Numbered from the stretch's first letter, positions 41,204 through 50,448 are shown. The stretch is 64,000 nucleotides of DNA from Bacillus sp. 165 (GCF_017742235.1 NZ_JAGHKQ010000001.1:186001-250000), one strand, 5' to 3'. Numbers and translations are program-made. The notes: generated by a model from the letters alone, not told the origin.

Positions 41204-42427
41204 TTACGCTTCCGTTGGTTCTAAGCTGGCGGCAGGGCCAAAAAATTCAAAATGAATATTGCTTTCTGCAACTCCCCAGGTTTTTAACATTTCATTTACA
41301 TGCCGCATAAATGGAATCGGGCCACAAAAATAAAAGTCAGCTTGAGTTGAAGGTATGATTGTTTGTAACCAGCCACGTTCAATCAATCCTTCTCTATCAT
41401 AATGCTTTTTGCTCCGGTCCTCTGGTGTAGGAGAAGAATAACATATATATGCTTTTACATTATTTCTTGCCTTCGTCACACCTTCTACATACTCTCTAAA
41501 AGCATGAACATCGCCGTTGATTGCACAGTGAATAAAAAATACTTGTCGGTTTGGCTGTCGTTCTAAGGCTGTATTAAGCATACTCATCATTGGGGTTATA
41601 CCGACGCCTCCGCTAATTAACACTAATGGTTTTTCTTGTGCTGTATCTAAGGTAAAATCTCCTGCTGGAGCGCTCAATGGCAATATATCGCCTATTTGTA
41701 CTTTTTCATGTAAATAAGTAGACACAATACCTGCTGGATGATTTAAGCTAGTATCTTCTCTCTTTACACTAATACGATAATATGGTTTTCCTGGAGCATC
41801 AGATAAACTATATTGGCGGTTATGTCTATATTCATTCCCAGGTATATCCATTTCCACCGTAACATACTGTCCAGGATTAAATGTGGATAATTCTTTACCA
41901 TCCTGCGGTTCTAAGTAGAAAGAAGTAATAACATCGCTTTCCTTCACTTTCTTTACTACAATAAAATTGCGGAATTCTCGCCATCCTCCCTCTTGCTGTT
42001 CTGCTTCTTTGTACATTTCAGACTCTATTTGAATAAACGCCTCGGCAATTACGCCGTATGCCTCTCCCCAAGCATCTAGTACTTCTTGCGGAGCATCCAA
42101 CACCTCTTTAATGGCTTGTAATAAGCGAGTTCCTACAATGGGGTAGTGTTCTGCTTTTACTCCTAAACTGCGATGCTTATGGCCAATTTGTTTTACTACT
42201 GGGATGATAGCTGTTAAGTTCTCAATATTTGCAGCTACTGCATAAACTGCATGTGCCAATGCTTCTGATTGCCGCCCTTTTTTTTGGTTTGTTTGATTAA
42301 ATATATGTAACAATTCAGGATACTTAGTAAACATAATATTATAAAAATGTTTTGTAATCTCTATTCCACGTTCTTGTAATATAGGTGCAGTAGCTTTCAC
42401 AATTTCAATTGTTTTTTGACTTAACAC
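41204..42427 (-). CDS. hmp: Flavohaemoprotein (nitric oxide dioxygenase)
   Basis: Hmp, 407 aa from a GTG at 42427 with GGTGGGGATCAAT upstream (MLSQKTIEIVKATAPIL). The N-terminal globin has the distal Tyr in HFYNIMF and the proximal His in IGHKHRSLGVK. The FAD domain has RQYSLSD, and the NAD(P)H domain has ISGGVGITPM, FCGPIPFMR and the terminal FEFFGPA. It oxidises NO to nitrate aerobically. Regulatory features are a Crp-type box at -41.5 and ResDE in the same window. Confidence 0.96.
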   Translation of the reverse strand: MLSQKTIEIVKATAPILQERGIEITKHFYNIMFTKYPELLHIFNQTNQKKGRQSEALAHAVYAVAANIENLTAIIPVVKQIGHKHRSLGVKAEHYPIVGTRLLQAIKEVLDAPQEVLDAWGEAYGVIAEAFIQIESEMYKEAEQQEGGWREFRNFIVVKKVKESDVITSFYLEPQDGKELSTFNPGQYVTVEMDIPGNEYRHNRQYSLSDAPGKPYYRISVKREDTSLNHPAGIVSTYLHEKVQIGDILPLSAPAGDFTLDTAQEKPLVLISGGVGITPMMSMLNTALERQPNRQVFFIHCAINGDVHAFREYVEGVTKARNNVKAYICYSSPTPEDRSKKHYDREGLIERGWLQTIIPSTQADFYFCGPIPFMRHVNEMLKTWGVAESNIHFEFFGPAASLEPTEA

Positions 42428-42481
42428 ATTGATCCCCACCTTTTTTATTTTTCATAATAAAATATGAATGCTTATACCTTT

Positions 42482-42524
42482 ATTATAGGTACATCTACTT
42501 TTAAAAGGTGTGATTGGAATCACT
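42482..42524 (-). promoter_or_regulatory. hmp promoter with a Crp/Fnr-type box
   Basis: Minus-strand -10 TATAAT at 42482-42487 (predicted start near 42475). A palindrome TGTGATTGGAATCACT (plus strand, 42509-42524) has its centre 41.5 nt upstream of that start, the class II activator position. It matches TGTGA-N6-TCACA at nine of ten positions. No good -35 hexamer is present, as is common in activated promoters. Confidence 0.65.
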
Positions 42525-42653
42525 CTAACTGTAACGTTTTTGTGAATATTTTCCATATTAATCTCTAAAAAAGAATTTTCTACCCGACACAGCTACTAAC
42601 AAGATTCTAGGTTTGAGGAAAGAGTTAAAATTATTATCACTATACAAACAGTA

Positions 42654-42701
42654 TAAAGAAGCGAACCCTCTATATTCAGTAGATGATTCACTTCTTTAGT
42701 A
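42654..42701 (-). terminator. Weak hairpin downstream of the 173-aa membrane protein gene
   Basis: Imperfect stem TAAAGAAGCG / (T)TCACTTCTTTA with a long loop. The rest of 42428-42724 has the hmp promoter and nothing else recognisable. Confidence 0.45.
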
Positions 42702-42724
42702 TTTCAATAGGTTCAGTCCCTCTT

Positions 42725-43246
42725 TTAGTTTGACTTTATCATTACTTCTATTTGCTTAGTATTTTCACCACCTCCAAACTTTGTAACTCCCCATATATTT
42801 GTTTCACCAGTATATTGATTAATAAGAATATCTAAATCATGATAAATACGATGACTTAACACAACGTATGTAATATTTTGTTCTTCCATTCCTTGTTTTA
42901 ATATATCGTAGCTGCGCTTTAAATCTATCTTTAGTGACGGGTCTTTTACCTTTTGTTCCATTTCTTTTAGAGCTGATTCATTTTGAATAAACCAATCGTG
43001 CAATAACTTCCAATCCGCATTTGTATACTTATCTGCTTTTCCATAGTTCAAAAAACCATTAAAACTTTCATGTGTAGTATGTATAAATTCCAATGTTTTT
43101 TCTGATTCTTGTAATTTTTCTAATTTCGGTATAGCAGATACATTCAGAGGCTGTTCTGCATAATACAGAAATACTTTTGTCAAACTAAAAAAACCTACTA
43201 CCATAATCCCTACAGTTACCAAAAACCATAACAATTTTTTAAACAT
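42725..43246 (-). CDS. Membrane-anchored hypothetical protein, 173 aa
   Basis: I use the ATG at 43246 with GGGGGGAAGGTTTG upstream; the longer frame adds an unlikely N terminus. One TM segment (LLWFLVTVGIMVVGFFSLT), then a helical domain outside the cell. It resembles no family I know. Confidence 0.55.
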   Translation of the reverse strand: MFKKLLWFLVTVGIMVVGFFSLTKVFLYYAEQPLNVSAIPKLEKLQESEKTLEFIHTTHESFNGFLNYGKADKYTNADWKLLHDWFIQNESALKEMEQKVKDPSLKIDLKRSYDILKQGMEEQNITYVVLSHRIYHDLDILINQYTGETNIWGVTKFGGGENTKQIEVMIKSN

Positions 43247-43519
43247 ATCAAACCTTCCCCCCATATTTTTACCATAATAATTCCAACTTTCTTGCTGAAT
43301 GGTATACAACATACTTAATATAGTGAAATACAGAAAGACAATACATATAGAAGCTCGTTTCATGTTTAAAACTGCTATATGCTTTAGTGAAATGCTTACA
43401 GATTAGTTATGATAAGTTTTACATTTTCCTAATTTTTACATATAATTTTATTTACAAATGCTTAATTTTCAAAAATTAACCAATACTAAGAATGTATATT
43501 AAGAACAGGAGGTGAAATA

Positions 43520-43726
43520 ATGAGGTTTCATTCTATTATTTTAGGACTTTTATCTTTTTTTGCGTCTATTATGATTTTATACTCCATTGGAAACATGCTT
43601 TCAATAGAATGGCTGCAGCCCCATAGTGAACAGTCATTGTTATCAATAGGCGTTTGGCTCCCTTTAATTCTTGCACTCATCATCGGATACTTAATTGTTC
43701 GAAAATATAAATCAAGACTTGGCTAA
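43520..43726 (+). CDS. Small membrane protein, 68 aa
   Basis: Two hydrophobic segments (ILGLLSFFASIMILYSIG and VWLPLILALIIGYLIV) and a strong AGGAGGTGAAATA ribosome site. No family recognised. It is divergent from the 173-aa gene and convergent with a lipoprotein gene. Confidence 0.65.
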   Translation: MRFHSIILGLLSFFASIMILYSIGNMLSIEWLQPHSEQSLLSIGVWLPLILALIIGYLIVRKYKSRLG

Positions 43727-43747
43727 TGCCAAGTCTTCATTTTTTTC
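43714..43747. terminator. Bidirectional terminator
   Basis: Hairpin AAGACTTGGC / GCCAAGTCTT with T run; shared by the convergent genes on either side. Confidence 0.85.
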
Positions 43748-44582
43748 TTTCCAGCTTTTCCCCATACTCTTTCACATATTGAATAATATTAAGAAATGTT
43801 CCTGCTTGTTCTTTTTTTTCATTCCAAATTGTGAGGTTATATCCTTCATAATATTTCATAATAGCTTGCTCTTGCGAAGCTGTCATATTTTTCGGTTTCG
43901 GTACAAGAAAATGAATTTCGTATGTTTTATATTCATTTCCCACCTGCTCACCTTCTATAAGAACACTCTTCTCTTCCTTTAAGAGCGCCTGTACTTTTTT
44001 AGGTATCTCTAATTGAAAATAGTACATCTTTTCTTTTTCCAATACAGCATATAATGAATCAGAAATAGTATAAGATACTCTATAGTGAAAAAACTCTGGT
44101 TCAGAAATAATATGAAACTTTGTAATTTGGAAATCTTGTTTTGTTATGCTCTTCAGCTTTGATTCAGAAGAAGGGGTTGATACAGACGTTGGTTCGATAT
44201 ACTCAATGAGCTCTTTTGTTATATCCTTTGAAAAATGATATAAATGAGTATCGTCTCCCTGTTTCATCATCCAGCCTTGCCTGCTTTCATGATGCAGCCA
44301 TAAAAAATATTTCTCCTGTTTCTTCTCTTTATGAATTACAACTTTATATTCCGGATGAGATAAACTAAATATTGCCTCCACTCGCTTAGCTTCCTCTAGC
44401 AATTGCTCGAATGGCTTGATTTTCTCTTCATCTGTCCATTCCTTAACTACAGCTTCATTTTTCCAAACGATTATTTTTTCTGTTCTTATCTCCTGCAATG
44501 TTCCCACTTCTTTCACCTTTGGCTCTGCGCATCCTGTCAATACCATTAACGAAACACATGCCAGTATGATCAGTCTGTTCAT
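43737..44582 (-). CDS. Lipoprotein of unknown function, 281 aa
   Basis: The ATG at 44582 follows AGGGAGATGGAT. Signal peptide with lipobox LTGC. The mature part is charged and mixed alpha/beta, with HESRQGWMMKQGDDTHLYHF and a C-terminal part carrying KKVQALLKEEKSVLIEGEQV. No family recognised. Envelope location is certain if the lipobox is used. Confidence 0.68.
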   Translation of the reverse strand: MNRLIILACVSLMVLTGCAEPKVKEVGTLQEIRTEKIIVWKNEAVVKEWTDEEKIKPFEQLLEEAKRVEAIFSLSHPEYKVVIHKEKKQEKYFLWLHHESRQGWMMKQGDDTHLYHFSKDITKELIEYIEPTSVSTPSSESKLKSITKQDFQITKFHIISEPEFFHYRVSYTISDSLYAVLEKEKMYYFQLEIPKKVQALLKEEKSVLIEGEQVGNEYKTYEIHFLVPKPKNMTASQEQAIMKYYEGYNLTIWNEKKEQAGTFLNIIQYVKEYGEKLERKK

Positions 44583-44736
44583 ATCCATCTCCCTATTCCT
44601 AATTCTTTGGATATACAATAACCCTTCGACACCCTTCTTGAATATCCTTGTAAAACAGAAAAATTTCTTTACATTCCTGGAAATACCATTTTATTCCATA
44701 TAAAATAAAAGCATACACATTGAAAGGATGGGAAGC

Positions 44737-45549
44737 ATGTCAATAGACTTTCATTCCGAAAAAAACCGTAAGACATATGCCTCAAGAACAGCAGATCACT
44801 CTTGGTATGAATCTTTCTCTAAACTTATAAACGTTAAAGAAAAAAAGATACTGGATGTTGGCTGTGGTGGAGGAATTTATACAAAGGCATTGGCAGAAAT
44901 AGGTGCTGGCGAAATTACAGCCTTCGACTTCTCAGAACAAATGCTTAAAACTGCAAAAGAGTTTTGCAAAGCCTATGATAACATCATCTATATGAAAGGT
45001 GATGCACATACTCTCAATTTACCAAACGATACCTTTGATGTAGTTATTTCTCGAGCTGTTATTCATCATTTAGCGGATATTCCGGCATTTTTTCGAGAAG
45101 CCTATCGCGTCTTAAAACCAAACGGTGTAATCGTTATACAAGACCGAACAATTGAAGACTGTATTTTACCAGGAAGTAAAGAGCATATTCGCGGGTATTT
45201 TTTTGATTATTATCCAAAGTTGATAATCAAAGAGCAAGAACGTCGTCCAAACAGCCATGATGTACAAAAATGGTTTAGGGAAGCTGGATTTCAGAATATA
45301 CAGGAACAAAACCTATGGGAGATTAGAAAAGTTCATTCTTCTTTAGATGCTCTTCTTAAAGATTTATCTCCTCGTACGGGCCGCTCTATTTTACATGAGT
45401 TGACAGACAAAGAGTTGCAGAGTTTACTTGATCGTATTCGTTTGGAGTTACAAAATACGAGCAAGGAAAATCTGCCTGAAAAAGATCGTTGGACTATTTG
45501 GACTGCAAAAAAAGATGAAACTTTTATAAAGGAAAACTTCCATCAGTGA
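44737..45549 (+). CDS. Class I SAM-dependent methyltransferase
   Basis: Protein of 270 aa from the ATG at 44737 (AAAGGATGG upstream). Motif I ILDVGCGGGIYTKALAE, acidic end ITAFDFSEQML, and motif IV-V FDVVISRAVIHHLAD / FREAYRVLKPNGVIVIQD are standard for small-molecule methyltransferases. The substrate cannot be told. Monocistronic. Confidence 0.88.
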   Translation: MSIDFHSEKNRKTYASRTADHSWYESFSKLINVKEKKILDVGCGGGIYTKALAEIGAGEITAFDFSEQMLKTAKEFCKAYDNIIYMKGDAHTLNLPNDTFDVVISRAVIHHLADIPAFFREAYRVLKPNGVIVIQDRTIEDCILPGSKEHIRGYFFDYYPKLIIKEQERRPNSHDVQKWFREAGFQNIQEQNLWEIRKVHSSLDALLKDLSPRTGRSILHELTDKELQSLLDRIRLELQNTSKENLPEKDRWTIWTAKKDETFIKENFHQ

Positions 45550-45610
45550 AGCTCTTCCTTCTTCGCAATGTAAGCGGAGAGTCAAAGTCCAAGTTAATAC
45601 AGGATAAAAG

Positions 45611-45655
45611 AAAAAAACATCTCATCCTTTAACGATAAGGTGCTTTTTCTTCACT
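45611..45655. terminator. Weak hairpin between convergent genes
   Basis: CACCTT / AAGGaTG stem flanked by A and T runs between the methyltransferase and the 67-aa gene. Confidence 0.5.
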
Positions 45656-45666
45656 TTATAGCTAGC

Positions 45667-45870
45667 TTACAACCTAGAATTGCAGCATTCCTGGTATCCA
45701 CCCCGTCTTTGCTGTGCCTGTCCACATTTAGAACATACTAAGAATCTGAAACTGTTTTGAGACAAACTTGCTTTTTGAAAAGATAATACTTCTGCTTGCT
45801 TTATAGAACGAAAATAATATGAGCAGCCAATTATCATTCCTAATACTACTACAAGAATTGATACAAGCAT
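45667..45870 (-). CDS. Small membrane protein with C-terminal zinc-ribbon-like cysteines, 67 aa
   Basis: Starts at the ATG 45870 (AGAGGTGACTGCA upstream). One TM helix (LVSILVVVLGMIIGCSYYF), then a cytosolic tail with VCSKCGQAQQRRGGYQECC, which could bind a metal. No family recognised. Confidence 0.55.
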   Translation of the reverse strand: MLVSILVVVLGMIIGCSYYFRSIKQAEVLSFQKASLSQNSFRFLVCSKCGQAQQRRGGYQECCNSRL

Positions 45871-46003
45871 TGCAGTCACCTCTTACTGTATGTTTTTAAT
45901 TTCTTCGGGTAGATAATTATTACTTTCGATGTAACCCCTTTCATTTCCTGCAATCGTATTTAAATGTTTATTAGTATAGAAAATAAATACTTGTAATTGA
46001 CAT

Positions 46004-46035
46004 AAGAAAAGCTCCTCATCGAAGGAGCTTTTCTT
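46004..46035. terminator. Terminator
   Basis: Perfect 13-bp hairpin AAGAAAAGCTCCT / AGGAGCTTTTCTT at the end of the repeat-protein gene. Confidence 0.85.
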
Positions 46036-46042
46036 ATAATTG

Positions 46043-46573
46043 CTAAGAGCACTGAAAAGAACTAATATTACTTAAATCAAATCCAGTGTACACCCATCTG
46101 AATTGTTTTCGTCTCCAACGGTATCCTGCAATTGAAGTTCTTCCTACAAATACCGGATAAAACCAAAAACTTCTTCCATTCACAAGCCAAATATAAGTAT
46201 AGCGATATAAACATCTCCGAATGCCGCCTGAATCTATCGCAAATAAGGAAGCCTGCTGCTGTTGTGGAATATAAGACGGAGGCGGTCCCTGTGGCGGCCC
46301 TTGTACTCCAGGTGGTCCTCCCCCCTGTCCCGGTGGAAATCCCCCCTGTCCTGGCGGAAATCCTCCCTGTCCTGGCGGAAATCCTCCCTGTCCTGGCGGA
46401 AATCCTCCCTGTCCTGGCGGAAATCCTCCCTGTCCTGACGGAAATCCCCCCTGTCCTGGCGGAAATCCCCCCTGTCCTGGTGGAAATCCCCCCTGTCCTG
46501 GCGGAAATCCCCCCTGTCCTGGCGGAAAAGGAAATCGTCCATCTCCATAATAACCATTAGGATTATAATACAT
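46043..46573 (-). CDS. Gly-Pro-Phe-rich repeat protein
   Basis: Protein of 176 aa from the ATG at 46573 (AAAGAGGTGACAAAA upstream). After MYYNPNGYYGDGRF comes a run of heptads (nine GGFP(P/S)GQ plus degenerate ends), then a short proline-rich link and a globular C-terminal part (IRRCLYRYTYIWLVNGRSFW ... GYRWRRKQFRWVYTGFDLSNI) rich in aromatic and basic residues. The C-terminal module recurs in B. cereus group proteins of unknown function. Spore or cell-surface roles are possible. Repeat number is likely to vary between strains. Confidence 0.7.
   Translation of the reverse strand: MYYNPNGYYGDGRFPFPPGQGGFPPGQGGFPPGQGGFPPGQGGFPSGQGGFPPGQGGFPPGQGGFPPGQGGFPPGQGGFPPGQGGGPPGVQGPPQGPPPSYIPQQQQASLFAIDSGGIRRCLYRYTYIWLVNGRSFWFYPVFVGRTSIAGYRWRRKQFRWVYTGFDLSNISSFQCS
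46319..46528 (-). repeat. 21-nt tandem repeat inside the heptad-repeat gene
   Basis: About ten head-to-tail copies of a 21-nt unit (plus strand aatcctccctgtcctggcgg with the next base a), most differing by one or two bases. The repeat keeps all reading frames open, so overlapping frames here are artefacts. Confidence 0.95.
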
Positions 46574-46660
46574 TTTTGTCACCTCTTTATAAACAGATGG
46601 TATCTCGTTTATATATGTATGTAAAAAAGACTTGGTCAGTGTACTATTTTTTATAAAAAT

Positions 46661-46686
46661 AAAAATCCTCTTATTTGAGGATTCTT
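46661..46686 (-). terminator. Terminator after liaR
   Basis: Hairpin AATCCTC / GAGGATT followed on the minus strand by TTTATTTTT. Confidence 0.8.
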
Positions 46687-47317
46687 ATTTAGTCAACCGA
46701 TTACGAAAAGCATAAATAACTGCTTGTGTACGATCACTGACATTCAATTTACTTAATATATTACTCACATGTGTTTTTACTGTCTTCAGGGCAATAAATA
46801 ATTCATCCGCTATTTCTTGGTTAGACTTTCCCTCTGTCATTAGCATAAGAATTTCAAGTTCTCGTTCTGTTAGTTCTTCATGCGGACTATCTTCTTGTTT
46901 TTGCCTCATTTTGGTCATCATTTTACCAGTAACCTTTGGCTCCAATATGGTTTCTCCATTGTAAGTAGCTCGAACCGCATCAGCAATATCACTTGCTCTA
47001 GACGTCTTTAATAGGTAACTAGTGGCTCCAGCCTCAATAACAGGATACAGCTTCTCATCCTCCAAAAAACTTGTTACAACTACAACTTTCGCTTCCGGCC
47101 AATGTGAGATTATTTCTCTTGTTGCTTCTATTCCATCTACTTCTTCCATCACTAAATCCATCAAAATAATGTCTGGCTTTAGGGAAAGTGCCAGCTCGAT
47201 GCCTTTTTTTCCGTTTTCTGCTTCACCAATCACTATAATATCCGCTTGAGTGGATAAGTAAGCCGAAACCCCCATACGAACCATTTCATGATCATCTACA
47301 AGCAATACCTTAATCAT
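46685..47317 (-). CDS. liaR: Response regulator LiaR
   Basis: NarL/LuxR-type regulator of 210 aa; the ATG at 47317 has AGAGGGGGAACAGT upstream. Receiver with [11 protein letters not shown], phospho-Asp in [14 protein letters not shown] and [17 protein letters not shown] with [26 protein letters not shown] and [14 protein letters not shown]. It controls the cell-envelope stress response with LiaS. Final gene of liaIHFSR; the start overlaps liaS by 8 nt. Confidence 0.94.
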   Translation of the reverse strand: MIKVLLVDDHEMVRMGVSAYLSTQADIIVIGEAENGKKGIELALSLKPDIILMDLVMEEVDGIEATREIISHWPEAKVVVVTSFLEDEKLYPVIEAGATSYLLKTSRASDIADAVRATYNGETILEPKVTGKMMTKMRQKQEDSPHEELTERELEILMLMTEGKSNQEIADELFIALKTVKTHVSNILSKLNVSDRTQAVIYAFRNRLTK

Positions 47318-48368
47318 ACTGTTCCCCCTCTCTTGCAAGAATGGGCACCTTCACTTCAATTTGTGTTCCTTTATTAGGAAGACTGATAATTTTAAGTGCT
47401 CCGCCTACTTCATTTACACGTTCTTGCATAGACTGTAAACCGTAAGAACCAGTTTTGCGCTGATGTATATTAAATCCTATACCATCATCTATAATTTTTA
47501 AAATAGCATATTGATTAATATTTCGAAGGCGAAGTTCCATGCGCTTTGCTTTAGAATGACGAAGTGTATTGGACAACGCTTCTTGCACAATTCGAAACAA
47601 GTGATCTTCTACTCCCCGTTCCAAATCTACTGACTCCAAATGCCATTCCATTTTCATTTTCTGTTTTCTTTCTAGTTCTTTCAGCAGTTCTTCAATACCT
47701 TGATTCAACTTCTTTCCTTCTAACTGCACCGGACGCAAATGAAGCAATAAAGCTCTCATTTCTGCTTGTGCATTTACAATCATTTGTTCTATGAGTAATA
47801 GCTGTTTTCGTGTTGATTCACTGTTCACCTGTATTTTCTCATTGACTGCCGCCATCATCATCGACATCGCAAATAACTGCTGACTGACTGAGTCGTGCAG
47901 GTCACGAGCTAAGCGATGACGTTCCTGAGAAATTGCTTCTTGCTTCATCTCTTCGTTCCAAGATGCCCTCTCATTCGTTAAAGCTTGAAAGTGTTCCGCT
48001 TGCTTTTCAAATCGTTCTGCTAACGTAACAACCCTCTCCTCGATCAAGGAAAACTCATCCTGTTCTTTAGATAATAATGGTTTATTAAAGTTCCCTCTCT
48101 CTATTTCCAGTAGTAAGGTACTCATTTCGTCTACACGCTTCTTCACTTTTTGTCCAAGCGCATATCCAATTACAGATCCGATCATCAGGCTTATCCCTAC
48201 TATAAATAACGAAACTGGAATAGAAGCAACCGTATGACCAATCAAAAAAGTATAAACATTTTCTCTGCTTTGCCAAGCATAGATACCTGTGACCAGCAAA
48301 GATACACCAAGGCAGGTTAATATGAAGTAGTTTAAATATGTCCATTGAATGCTTGTTTGTTTATTCAT
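47310..48368 (-). CDS. liaS: Sensor histidine kinase LiaS
   Basis: HisKA_3-type kinase of 352 aa. Two TM helices ([21 protein letters not shown] and [22 protein letters not shown]), a HAMP-like linker, phospho-His in [19 protein letters not shown], and HATPase with [20 protein letters not shown]. It detects lipid-II-cycle disturbance in relatives. I use the ATG at 48368 (GTGAGGT upstream); another ATG lies three bases before it. It overlaps the liaF end. Confidence 0.94.
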   Translation of the reverse strand: MNKQTSIQWTYLNYFILTCLGVSLLVTGIYAWQSRENVYTFLIGHTVASIPVSLFIVGISLMIGSVIGYALGQKVKKRVDEMSTLLLEIERGNFNKPLLSKEQDEFSLIEERVVTLAERFEKQAEHFQALTNERASWNEEMKQEAISQERHRLARDLHDSVSQQLFAMSMMMAAVNEKIQVNSESTRKQLLLIEQMIVNAQAEMRALLLHLRPVQLEGKKLNQGIEELLKELERKQKMKMEWHLESVDLERGVEDHLFRIVQEALSNTLRHSKAKRMELRLRNINQYAILKIIDDGIGFNIHQRKTGSYGLQSMQERVNEVGGALKIISLPNKGTQIEVKVPILAREGEQYD

Positions 48369-49099
48369 CATACGTACCTCACTTCCGTATCTCCAACAAG
48401 GAGGGAGGAAATGATTTTAATGCGCCTCGATGCCTCTCCATACTGTTCTGTTTTTAGTACAATATTCTTATTAAATCCGCCTGCTTGATGGCCAAACATT
48501 GTAATATTTCCAAATAAAACAGAAGTATTTAAAGACACTTCCACATCATATGGAATAAACAACCGAATATTGCCTACCAACCCATGGAGAACAATAACCG
48601 TTTCGCCCTCAGGTATCATGGCCATTGTAAAATCGATTTGTACATCGCCAAGCCCATAACGAATATTTACATCCTGAAGTTCATAAATTTGATCAATAAT
48701 ACGATGGTTGCCAACAAGGAAATTACTCATAAAGGGCTGTTCCTCTACAATCGACTTTTCTTTAATTGACTCTTTTATTTTTACAGAAATCATCGTAGGT
48801 TGCTGCTTACTTATATATAATTGATATCCGACATATCCAATAATTGCAACAAGAACCAATTGAAAAGCAACGGAAGAAAATACACTGATACAAACTACCA
48901 AGACACCGATAATAATAAAAACATTTCCCCGTACTGTCTTCCCTTTATCCCGAAAATAACGACCAATCATAATCATCACGAAAGCAAATACGAGGGCCAT
49001 CGGCTCAAAACGCCCTGTTACGATATCTATAATTATCCCTATTCCAAAAATTACTGCAAGAAACCCCATCATTTCCGTTTTTGAAAATTGCTTTTTCAT
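48368..49099 (-). CDS. liaF: LiaF, inhibitor of the LiaRS system
   Basis: Membrane protein of 243 aa with four N-terminal TM segments and a C-terminal beta-rich domain (DVQIDFTMAMIPEGETVIVLHGLVGNIRLFIPYDVEVSL), which is the LiaF/VraT family. It is a negative regulator of LiaS. It lies between liaH and liaS with no liaG, as in the B. cereus group. Confidence 0.92.
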   Translation of the reverse strand: MKKQFSKTEMMGFLAVIFGIGIIIDIVTGRFEPMALVFAFVMIMIGRYFRDKGKTVRGNVFIIIGVLVVCISVFSSVAFQLVLVAIIGYVGYQLYISKQQPTMISVKIKESIKEKSIVEEQPFMSNFLVGNHRIIDQIYELQDVNIRYGLGDVQIDFTMAMIPEGETVIVLHGLVGNIRLFIPYDVEVSLNTSVLFGNITMFGHQAGGFNKNIVLKTEQYGEASRRIKIISSLLVGDTEVRYV

Positions 49100-49136
49100 T
49101 TTATGCCCCCTTTCTATTTCGTGATGATAAAATAAC

Positions 49137-49170
49137 AGGAAAGGTATTGTCTAATTACAATACCTTTCCT
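49137..49170 (-). terminator. Hairpin between liaH and liaF
   Basis: Perfect 14-bp inverted repeat AGGAAAGGTATTGT / ACAATACCTTTCCT, followed by only a weak T-rich run (GTTATTTTATC). Likely a leaky terminator or RNA stabiliser giving more liaIH than liaFSR transcript. Confidence 0.8.
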
Positions 49171-49196
49171 TCAAATATCACTATATCATAAGTACT

Positions 49197-49856
49197 TTAC
49201 AGTACAACATCCTTTTCTTTTTCAGCTGGTTTTTCTTTTAAATGCTTTTCCAACTTTGCAATCCTTAGGTCAAATGTATCGCGTTCAAACTCCTCGTTTA
49301 TACGAATTTCTAAATCTCCAATATACTGCTCCATTTTCTCAAACTGAAGAAATGGATTTCCGATAGACACCTTATGGATCGTATCATTGATTCTACGATT
49401 TACGTGAGCTAGATTTTCACGAGCCATTAGCTCCATACGCTTAGTATGCATTTCTTTTAATTTATTCTTCATATCATGTATTTTACGCTCTAGTTCTTCT
49501 ACTTGTTCTGTAGTTCGTGTATATAAATCTTGCAATTTGGATGTTTGCTCTTCATAGTATTGGGCTTCTTCTAGTGCTCTAGCTTCTAATGCAGTTTCAT
49601 TGGCTTCGCGAGCAATGTGAGCTTGACGCTTTCTTTTTGATGCAAGATAATGTGCTTGCTCCAGTTCACGGTAAAAATCTGCCTTTAAAGTTTGATGACG
49701 TTCAATCAACTTCTCAACCTTTTTTACTTCTCTCTCACTGTCACGTAAATATTGGTTTAATAAAGCAAGCGGATTTTGTTTTTCCTTCTCATCTAACATT
49801 TGATGAAAGTCTGCTAATACTACATCACGTACTCTTTGAAATAATGACTTTTTCAT
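49197..49856 (-). CDS. liaH: Phage-shock protein A homologue LiaH
   Basis: PspA/IM30-family coiled-coil protein of 219 aa, almost entirely helical from residue 25 on, starting MKKSLFQRVRDVVLADFHQMLD with PLALLNQYLRDSEREVKKVE. It forms membrane-associated oligomers under envelope stress. Start ATG 49856 with AAAGGATGAGG upstream. Operon partner liaI is directly before it. Confidence 0.94.
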   Translation of the reverse strand: MKKSLFQRVRDVVLADFHQMLDEKEKQNPLALLNQYLRDSEREVKKVEKLIERHQTLKADFYRELEQAHYLASKRKRQAHIAREANETALEARALEEAQYYEEQTSKLQDLYTRTTEQVEELERKIHDMKNKLKEMHTKRMELMARENLAHVNRRINDTIHKVSIGNPFLQFEKMEQYIGDLEIRINEEFERDTFDLRIAKLEKHLKEKPAEKEKDVVL

Positions 49857-49872
49857 ATACCTCATCCTTTCA

Positions 49873-50226
49873 TTATTGTTGTTTCATAATGCTGTCCCAT
49901 TGTTCTTCAAAATTTTCAAATGACTTGTATGCTTTATCTGCATCCTTATCACCACGTTCATTCTTCCACTGACGATATCCATAGTATAATAATGCGATGG
50001 CAACGATACCTATGATAGCCGGGAAATTACCAAACACAATAGAAAGCCCGATTAACCCAACAATTCCCCAGGAAAACTTCCCAAGTAACGAATGGGATTT
50101 CAAAAATGACTTTATGCTCCAATATGCAAGTGCAACACCTATTGCTAAAGCAATTAAGTTACCCAGACTTGCAAGTGCAATAATTACAAGCACTCCCGCT
50201 GCCAAAAATGTTAGAAATTTTTTCAT
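49873..50226 (-). CDS. liaI: LiaI-like small membrane protein
   Basis: Protein of 117 aa with three or four hydrophobic segments and a charged C-terminal tail (RGDKDADKAYKSFENFEEQW). It is positioned as the first gene of the lia operon before liaH, where LiaI recruits LiaH to the membrane. Ribosome site GGAAGGGAGGCAAC. Confidence 0.85.
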   Translation of the reverse strand: MKKFLTFLAAGVLVIIALASLGNLIALAIGVALAYWSIKSFLKSHSLLGKFSWGIVGLIGLSIVFGNFPAIIGIVAIALLYYGYRQWKNERGDKDADKAYKSFENFEEQWDSIMKQQ

Positions 50227-50319
50227 ATTTTGTTGCCTCCCTTCCTTTTGATACTTCTATCCTACCTGAATCTATCACTTTTCATAACGAGCTAAAGGTG
50301 TGTTTTCTACTAGGTCTAA

Positions 50320-50340
50320 AGTCTTAATAGAAGTAAGACT
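50320..50340. promoter_or_regulatory. Inverted repeat upstream of liaI, candidate LiaR operator
   Basis: Perfect 7-7-7 repeat AGTCTTA-ATAGAAG-TAAGACT, about 95 nt upstream of the liaI ATG. Position and symmetry suit an activator dimer; no direct consensus comparison was possible. Confidence 0.45.
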
Positions 50341-50448
50341 AAAAAGGATCCCTCTTGTAATAAGTAGTTCGTTTAAGAAGTAGAAAAACCGAATTCACAA
50401 GGTAAATATTAAGATAAATCGCATAATTTTAGACAACAAAATTACACA

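Noticed and set aside
46132-46560. Long frames on both strands across the 21-nt repeat
   Set aside because: A 21-nt repeat keeps all frames open; only the frame with a ribosome site and globular C terminus is real.
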